A stretch of 64,000 nt of DNA from Lacipirellula limnantheis (lineage in GTDB: Bacteria > Planctomycetota > Planctomycetia > Pirellulales > Lacipirellulaceae): contig NZ_CP036339.1 in assembly GCF_007746075.1 (NCBI RefSeq), forward strand, positions 6,256,028 through 6,320,027, in the 5' to 3' direction. A program made the translations under genes and the position numbers. Positions 58,871 through 64,000 of this stretch are shown in pieces. The notes under the pieces were generated by a model. It had not been told where the DNA came from, made no database searches, and worked only from the letters and a program-made list of their open reading frames with translations. Position 1 is the first letter of the stretch. The number at the start of each line of letters is the position of its first letter.

Positions 58871-59045
58871 CGCCCCCGCCTCTCCAGTAGCCGGACCTCC
58901 ACGCCGCCCGGGAGCGCGATGTGAAAAACGCCGCGATCCTTTTCCCCACTCCTCCCAGTGGGCATGGCCCGCCGACTATGCTGGAATGGTTGCCCGCTCA
59001 CCAGCGGTCTCCGCTCATCGCCATTTTCCGCCGCGAAGGTCCACC

Positions 59046-59570
59046 ATGCCGCAAACCTCGCTCGTTCTCACGATCTTGGGCGCCGATCGCCCCGGCCTCG
59101 TCGAATCAATCGCCCGCCTCGTTGCGGAGCATCAAGGCAACTGGCTCGAAAGCCGCATGGCCCACCTTGCCGGCCAGTTCGCCGGCATCCTCCGCGTCGA
59201 AGTCGACGCCGCGCAAGCCGAGCCGCTGACCGCCGCGCTTCGTCGGCTCAACGACGCCGGGCTCGAGACGATCGTCCACCCCGACCCCGCCGCGGCGATC
59301 GCCAGCGACCGCCCGCTGGTGAAGCTCGACCTCCTCGGCCAAGATCGCCCCGGCATCGTCCGCCAGATCAGCAGCGTGCTGGCCGCGCTGGGGGTGAACG
59401 TCGAAGAGCTGAACACCGAATGCCGCGCCGCCGCCGAAACGGGCCAACCCCTGTTCCACGCCGTCGCCCAACTGCGGCTGCCGTCCGACGTAAGCGTAGA
59501 CGCACTCCGTACGGCGCTCGAAAATGTGGCGGCTGACCTGATGGTAGACGTCAAGCTCGCCGCCGATTAG
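59046..59570 (+). CDS. Double ACT-domain protein (GcvR-like)
   Basis: A 174-residue protein with two ACT domains: SLVLTILGADRPGLVESIARL (about 5-25) and VKLDLLGQDRPGIVRQISSVL (about 95-115). The architecture equals that of glycine cleavage repressor-type proteins, which sense amino acids and regulate by protein contact. Starting at ATG 59046 gives the domain edge. The family is widespread, and regulation of glycine metabolism is only a possibility here. Confidence 0.82.
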   Translation: MPQTSLVLTILGADRPGLVESIARLVAEHQGNWLESRMAHLAGQFAGILRVEVDAAQAEPLTAALRRLNDAGLETIVHPDPAAAIASDRPLVKLDLLGQDRPGIVRQISSVLAALGVNVEELNTECRAAAETGQPLFHAVAQLRLPSDVSVDALRTALENVAADLMVDVKLAAD

Positions 59571-59614
59571 CCGCGCGTGCCGGGCGCTCAAACGCTGCGA
59601 TCGAGCCGCAGCCT

Positions 59615-61360
59615 TCATGCAACCGCGGTCGCCAGACCGATTTCTCGCGGCGGTTCGCCCGAGCCCGCCAGCACCCGCACCGCTTCCACCAGCATCAGCG
59701 CCGCCAGTCCCAGCAGCACGAGCCCGATCCACGGCACCACGTCGCTCGGCGCCTGCCACGCCCCTTCGCTGGAGCGAAACGCCGGCACGGTCATCGTGAT
59801 CAGGGCCCAGGTGCTCATCACGTACATGATCACCGTGGGAATGCCGGTGACGAACCAGACCCACATCGCCCGCCGCGTCCGCCACAGCCAGACGGTGACG
59901 CCCAGCAACGTCAGCGCGGCCAGCAGCTGATTGCTCGCGCCGAACAGATTCCAAAAGAGTTGCCACACCGGCGTCTTCGCGTCCGACGGATGCCTCAGCA
60001 TGAAAAACAGCGGCACGCCGGCGGTCAGCGCCGTGCCGAATAACCGCCCGCCCCTCCCCCGCCAGCCGGTGAGTTCCTGCAAAATAAACCGCCCGAGCCG
60101 CGTGCAGACGTCGAGCGTGTCGTAAACGAACGTTGTGAACGCCATCAGCGCGAAGGTGACGCCGATCCCCTTCGAGACGTTCATCACATCGAGAAACTTG
60201 CCGATGCCGTGGGCGTAGATCTGGTTCGGCTTGCCCGCGAGCTCGGCCGAGTTTTCCTTGAACATCATCACGCAGCAGAGCGACACCACGGCAACCATGC
60301 CTTCGAGCAGCATCGAGCCGTAGGCGACCGGCTTAGCGTCCATCTCGTTGCGCAGTTGCTTAGAAGTCGTGCCGCTGGCAATCAGCGAGTGAAACCCCGA
60401 GCACGCGCCGCAAGCGATCGTGATGAACAACATCGGCACGAGCGCCACGCCGGCGCCGACGCCGCTGGGAGCCACCGGATTCCACCCGCGGAACATCGGG
60501 TACTCGACCTGCACGTTGCCGAACGCGAGTCCCAGGGCTCCCGCCGCGAGCGCCGCGTATAAAAAGTAACCACCCAGCTGGCCGCGCGGCTGCAGCAGCA
60601 ACCACACCGGCAAGACGCCGGCGACCAAGCAGTAGGCGAGTAAGATCGCACTCCAGAGCTTCACCGCGGCGCCGTCGCTCCAACCGGTGATCGCCGCCAA
60701 ATCAAGCGGCACGCTCGGCCCCCAGACGATCGCGCCGACCACCATCGGCAAAAACACGCAGAGGGCCAGCCACGACGGCATCCCGGCGTACCGCATCGCT
60801 ACGCCCATCGCCAGCGTGATCCCCAGATAAATCAGCGACGAAGAGGCGATCGCCCCGCCGCCGATGCCCCCGTTCTCCGCGAGCGGGGCTCCGACGAACG
60901 ACGCCGCCGTCACGCCCGTGAAGGCGACAATGATGTAGACGAGCGCAATCCAGATGAACGAGAGGAACATCAAATACGATCGCCGCGACATATAAAGCCG
61001 CACCACTTCCGCAATGGAAGTCGCCCGATGGCGGATCGACGCCACCAGCGACGTGATGTCCTGCACCCCGCCGACGAAGATCGACCCGACGATGATCCAC
61101 ACAAGCGCCGGCAGCCAGCCGAAGAGCACGCCGGCGAGAATCGGCCCCACGATCGGCCCCGCCGCCGCGATCGCCGAAAAATGCTGCGGCAACAACGCCG
61201 CCGGCGCGAGCGGTTCAAAGTCGATCCCGTCGCGCAGCTCCACCGCGGGCACCGGGGCCTGCGGATCAAGCCGCAAGAGCCGCCCGAGCAAGCGGCCGTA
61301 GGTGAGGTAAGCGACGCCCAGCACGAGAGCGCTGGGGAGGACGATCCAGAGGAGATTCAT
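59615..61360 (-). CDS. cstA: CstA-family carbon starvation protein
   Basis: A 581-residue protein with about 15 membrane helices. The family signatures are IAAAGPIVGPILAGVLFGWLPA, VGGVQDITSLVASIRHR and ACGACSGFHSLIASGTTSKQL. CstA/BtsT proteins import pyruvate or peptides when carbon is short. It is shorter than E. coli CstA (about 700 residues), like many CstA proteins of other phyla. No regulatory pair is nearby. Confidence 0.93.
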   Translation of the reverse strand: MNLLWIVLPSALVLGVAYLTYGRLLGRLLRLDPQAPVPAVELRDGIDFEPLAPAALLPQHFSAIAAAGPIVGPILAGVLFGWLPALVWIIVGSIFVGGVQDITSLVASIRHRATSIAEVVRLYMSRRSYLMFLSFIWIALVYIIVAFTGVTAASFVGAPLAENGGIGGGAIASSSLIYLGITLAMGVAMRYAGMPSWLALCVFLPMVVGAIVWGPSVPLDLAAITGWSDGAAVKLWSAILLAYCLVAGVLPVWLLLQPRGQLGGYFLYAALAAGALGLAFGNVQVEYPMFRGWNPVAPSGVGAGVALVPMLFITIACGACSGFHSLIASGTTSKQLRNEMDAKPVAYGSMLLEGMVAVVSLCCVMMFKENSAELAGKPNQIYAHGIGKFLDVMNVSKGIGVTFALMAFTTFVYDTLDVCTRLGRFILQELTGWRGRGGRLFGTALTAGVPLFFMLRHPSDAKTPVWQLFWNLFGASNQLLAALTLLGVTVWLWRTRRAMWVWFVTGIPTVIMYVMSTWALITMTVPAFRSSEGAWQAPSDVVPWIGLVLLGLAALMLVEAVRVLAGSGEPPREIGLATAVA

Positions 61361-61537
61361 GGGAGGATTAGTTGACTATCGGCCATCTTTGGCGGGGAGT
61401 GATGGCGTCAATAACGCCCGAGTCGCCGCATCTTGGTGAAGCGACGCACTCGCAGACTCGCTTGCACCGCCGGGCTTAAAGCGCGTCAGCGGCCGATTCT
61501 ATCACGCAACGACTATCCGAACCAACCTCGGGGCGGC

Positions 61538-63208
61538 TTATCGATGAAAGCGTCGCCGCTGCCGAATCGTCGTCGAGCCCATCACTCCGACCGCGAGCGA
61601 AGCCGCTCCAGTCGGCTCAGGGATCGCCGCAAGGCTTGAGACGAACAATCCCATCGAGCCATCAGCAAACTCAGCGCGAAACGCAACTTGGCCCCGTTCG
61701 TTAAATCCAACTCGCCGCCCATCTTCAAGACCTGATCCACCCAAGAAACTGATCTGCGTCAGCAATCTCAGGTCGCCAGGGGCCACTTCCAACAACGATC
61801 CCGTGCTCGCGATCTCAATCAAGGAGCCGTTAGGATTTTGCACCAAGAGCTGATCGCTGAAGTTTCCGAATACTCTGCGGGTACTCATGAAGGCGACTTG
61901 CCCCGCGCCGTTGATGGCGTAACTCCCAAGGCCCAGATATTGCGAATCGCAGCCGGGAATCGGATCTCCCTGTCTCGCGATCAATTCCAACGTATCGCCC
62001 TTCAATCTCCACAGACTTTCTTGATTCTCAGACCCGACTCCTTCGCCTTGCAAATAGGCAAAAACTACTACTTCGCCCTGTCCATTGATCACAGCACTAT
62101 TGCCGCCTATGTGCATCGTCAAGCCCGGCATCCCCGGCGCTGGCGCGGCGGGGGGGAGAATATTCTGCAACGTGTCCCCGTCGATCATCCATAACCCTCC
62201 TTCATAAGGACGCCAGGAGTCATTGGGGTTCGTCAGTTGGGCCGTGAAAATAGTCTGCCCGGCGTCGTTCAGCGTCGGCGCACTGAAGCGGGCAAATGTA
62301 TTGCCTGTTCCTGGTGCGTCTTCACTTTGTCGCACCATCGGTGTTGCGCCATTCTCGTCAAAACGCCAAAGACTTTGCTCGAACACCATCGGCGGCAACC
62401 CTCGATGACTCAGCGCGGCTTCAAACACTAGCTCGCCTCGATTATTGAGCGCTGCTGCATCGGCTAAGCCAGACGAGGACCATAGCGAGTTGATGGTGTA
62501 TTTTTCGGAATCGCCGTACTCCTCGGCGCCCGTGCGCAGTGCCATCTTGAGATCGAGAGGATCTCCTACCCAAAAGGCGTTGACTCCATGCGAAATGCTC
62601 GTGCCAAGTCCGCCCTGGAATGCGATTTGACCTACATCGTTAACCTGCGGTGGGCCAATCCAATTGTAAATATGGTTAGGCGTGAAGTCGGCCGCTTGCT
62701 CCCCCAGGACCGCGAGAGACTCAAGACCAGCCGGTCCGCTGCGCTGGATCGCTACACCCCAATTGTCCGTTGCCGGGATCCCGGACAATCTACTTAAGAA
62801 AACCGTCCTTCCGGCAGCGTCAATCGCCGGATCGTAGGGATATTGAATTGTCTGAGTCGTTCCCGGCGCGACGTCGCCGCCACGGGCCGCCAGTTTCAGC
62901 GACCCGTTTCCTTCGCTCCAAATTCCGTAACGACTGTAGTCCTCCGGATCGACGATGACGGAGTCGCCAATTAGGCCGCTAAAGGCGACTTGCCCGGAGT
63001 TGTTCAATACAGGGATGGATGAAAAGAGCTCAAAACCCAGACTAGTACCTGGAGCCGGCGCTCCACGCGTTAACGCGACTGTTCGCAACGTCGTCGCACC
63101 GGCCGCACTGGCTGCTTGAGTAAGGCTGGCCCCCAGCAGCCAAAATGCAACGACTCTCCGAAACAAAATAAGCAGTCCACTTAGTCGGCGCCAAGAAGCC
63201 ATGGGCAA
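61538..63208 (-). CDS. PEP-CTERM protein with NxxGxxxF tandem repeats
   Basis: A 556-residue protein. The signal region is about 1-35 (LLGASLTQAASA). At least seven repeats share the N-x-x-G-x-x-x-F pattern (LNNSGQVAFSG, VNDVGQIAFQG, LNNRGELVFEA, LNDAGQTIFTA, INGAGQVAFMS, FNERGQVAFRA). This is the choice-of-anchor tandem repeat type of exported protein. It ends IPEPTGAASLAVGVMG plus RQRRR, a weak PEP-CTERM signal. Predicted to be exported. Confidence 0.8.
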   Translation of the reverse strand: MPMASWRRLSGLLILFRRVVAFWLLGASLTQAASAAGATTLRTVALTRGAPAPGTSLGFELFSSIPVLNNSGQVAFSGLIGDSVIVDPEDYSRYGIWSEGNGSLKLAARGGDVAPGTTQTIQYPYDPAIDAAGRTVFLSRLSGIPATDNWGVAIQRSGPAGLESLAVLGEQAADFTPNHIYNWIGPPQVNDVGQIAFQGGLGTSISHGVNAFWVGDPLDLKMALRTGAEEYGDSEKYTINSLWSSSGLADAAALNNRGELVFEAALSHRGLPPMVFEQSLWRFDENGATPMVRQSEDAPGTGNTFARFSAPTLNDAGQTIFTAQLTNPNDSWRPYEGGLWMIDGDTLQNILPPAAPAPGMPGLTMHIGGNSAVINGQGEVVVFAYLQGEGVGSENQESLWRLKGDTLELIARQGDPIPGCDSQYLGLGSYAINGAGQVAFMSTRRVFGNFSDQLLVQNPNGSLIEIASTGSLLEVAPGDLRLLTQISFLGGSGLEDGRRVGFNERGQVAFRAEFADGSMGLFVSSLAAIPEPTGAASLAVGVMGSTTIRQRRRFHR

Positions 63209-63307
63209 TCCTTTGTGCGCGGATCCCTCAAAATACCCCGACGACTAACGGAGCGTCAAAGATGATTGGAATTACGTCGGCTCGCATCCCCATCAGACCG
63301 CCGGTTT

Positions 63308-63321
63308 GGAGTCGCGACTCC
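63308..63321. repeat. Perfect 14-bp palindrome GGAGTCGCGACTCC
   Basis: This lies between two minus-strand genes in a 150-bp gap; the minus-strand sequence around it (…CGGTTTGGAGTCG) has the look of a small repeat. There is no T-run, so terminator function is uncertain. Confidence 0.4.
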
Positions 63322-63360
63322 GTAAGAATAGGCTAACAGGCCTTCGGTTCAATTCCAACC

Positions 63361-64000
63361 TCAAGCCGCAGCCGCCGCCCCCAATTCCCCGAGCAACCCC
63401 TCCAGGCACCGCGTGCTCTTCCCCCAATCGAACATCTGTCCCGGAATGTCGGTGTGCGCCTCGACGCGCGTCGCCCGCCCCTGACGCACCACGGCCACCA
63501 CTAGGTCTCCCTCCAGGGCGAACAAGTCCGACGGCAGCGCCGCTTTGACGATGCATCCATCCGCTAACTGCTGCACGTCTCGCAACGAGCGGCCCTCTTT
63601 CGCCAGCGAGCAGAGCAGCCGCACCAGCGTCTCGCCAGGCGGAATCGCGAGGATCGTCGCTTGGCTTTTGCCGGTCTTCACCCCTAGCTTGGCATAGGCC
63701 GATTGAGCGAACCCGGCGATCGCCGACATGGGGAGCGGTACGCCGGCCAGCTTGCCGAGCGCCTTTCCATACAGGTCGAGAATTTCCTCGCCCGTCATTC
63801 GCTTCTTCGACTGCGCCGCCGCCCGCGCGATCCGATCGCGTACGGCCGGGATCGACATTAGCTGCTCATAGTCGACCAGATCGGACCAGTCGATGGCCAG
63901 CACGACCGAGGGGTCATAATTGAGTTCGCCCCCGTTCGCCGCACCGCGATCCGCAACCGCCGTACCGCTGGCGTCAGCGGCGGCCAAGCGATTTCCGCAG
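63361..64000 (-). CDS. Conserved hypothetical protein (5' end probably outside window)
   Basis: At least 208 residues, readable from TTG 63987. The frame stays open to the window end, so the real start may lie beyond it. It is soluble, with DYEQLMSIPAVRDRIARAAAQ and KSQATILAIPPGETLVRLLC as typical stretches. The family is unknown; the plan suggests a mixed alpha/beta domain. Confidence 0.5.
   Translation of the reverse strand, partial: CGNRLAAADASGTAVADRGAANGGELNYDPSVVLAIDWSDLVDYEQLMSIPAVRDRIARAAAQSKKRMTGEEILDLYGKALGKLAGVPLPMSAIAGFAQSAYAKLGVKTGKSQATILAIPPGETLVRLLCSLAKEGRSLRDVQQLADGCIVKAALPSDLFALEGDLVVAVVRQGRATRVEAHTDIPGQMFDWGKSTRCLEGLLGELGAAAAA

Noticed and set aside
63300-63360. Possible tRNA T-arm (GGTTCAATTCC)
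   Set aside because: No 5-bp T stem and no acceptor or anticodon stem around it.

Overview
The window reads as a piece of a GC-rich planctomycete chromosome, most likely from the order Pirellulales. Hallmarks are a DUF1549/DUF1553 cytochrome-type protein (51835-54459) followed by a DUF1501 protein (54677-56176), a DUF1559 pseudopilin-like protein, a giant extracellular protein with the planctomycete LESRALLS leader, several PEP-CTERM proteins, two DUF1570-type secreted metalloproteases, and many membrane or secreted proteins with no assignable function. Housekeeping genes are scattered as single units: glyA, pyrE, fabH, pepF, cstA, an acyl-CoA synthetase and tRNA-His(GUG).

Layout. 1-31 kb is ordinary chromosome: a membrane protein translationally coupled to a MazG-type pyrophosphohydrolase, an isochorismatase-like hydrolase, a Rieske protein, a UPF0173 hydrolase, an ABC exporter fused to a DUF1854 domain, glyA, a response regulator, a HEAT/TPR protein plus alpha/beta hydrolase pair, a LysM protein, pyrE, fabH, pepF, a CorA-like protein, a sugar isomerase/epimerase-like protein, tRNA-His and a C45-type peptidase. 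About 31.1-40.1 kb is accessory DNA: fragments of broken genes, very small membrane proteins (including two paralogous 56-residue proteins), PEP-CTERM proteins, and, at about 38.1-40.12 kb, four minus-strand genes separated by attC-like sites. That last part looks like an integron cassette cluster without an integrase. From 40.3 kb on there is a c-di-GMP pair (HD-GYP and PilZ), the cadherin-like giant protein with 318-bp DNA repeats, an APC permease, a lipoprotein, a PLP enzyme resembling phosphonate ammonia-lyases, the DUF1549/DUF1501 pair, a complete IS5-like element, an acyl-CoA synthetase, a double-ACT protein, cstA and a further PEP-CTERM protein.

The DNA between genes is full of palindromic repeats of several families. 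One supplies the TAG stop codons of three genes. One lies inside the signal-peptide coding region of a gene. One copy has been split by the IS element, which left a 4-bp target duplication. Nested 'palindrome within a palindrome' elements recur at 19.6, 25.9 and 54.5 kb. A second regulatory theme is a -10-like box (TAAAAT, TATAAT, TATACT or TATCAT) placed 6 or 7 nt before a start codon at eight genes, seven of them in the 31-36 kb accessory region. This suggests leaderless transcription. No CRISPR array, rRNA, phage module or integrase was found.
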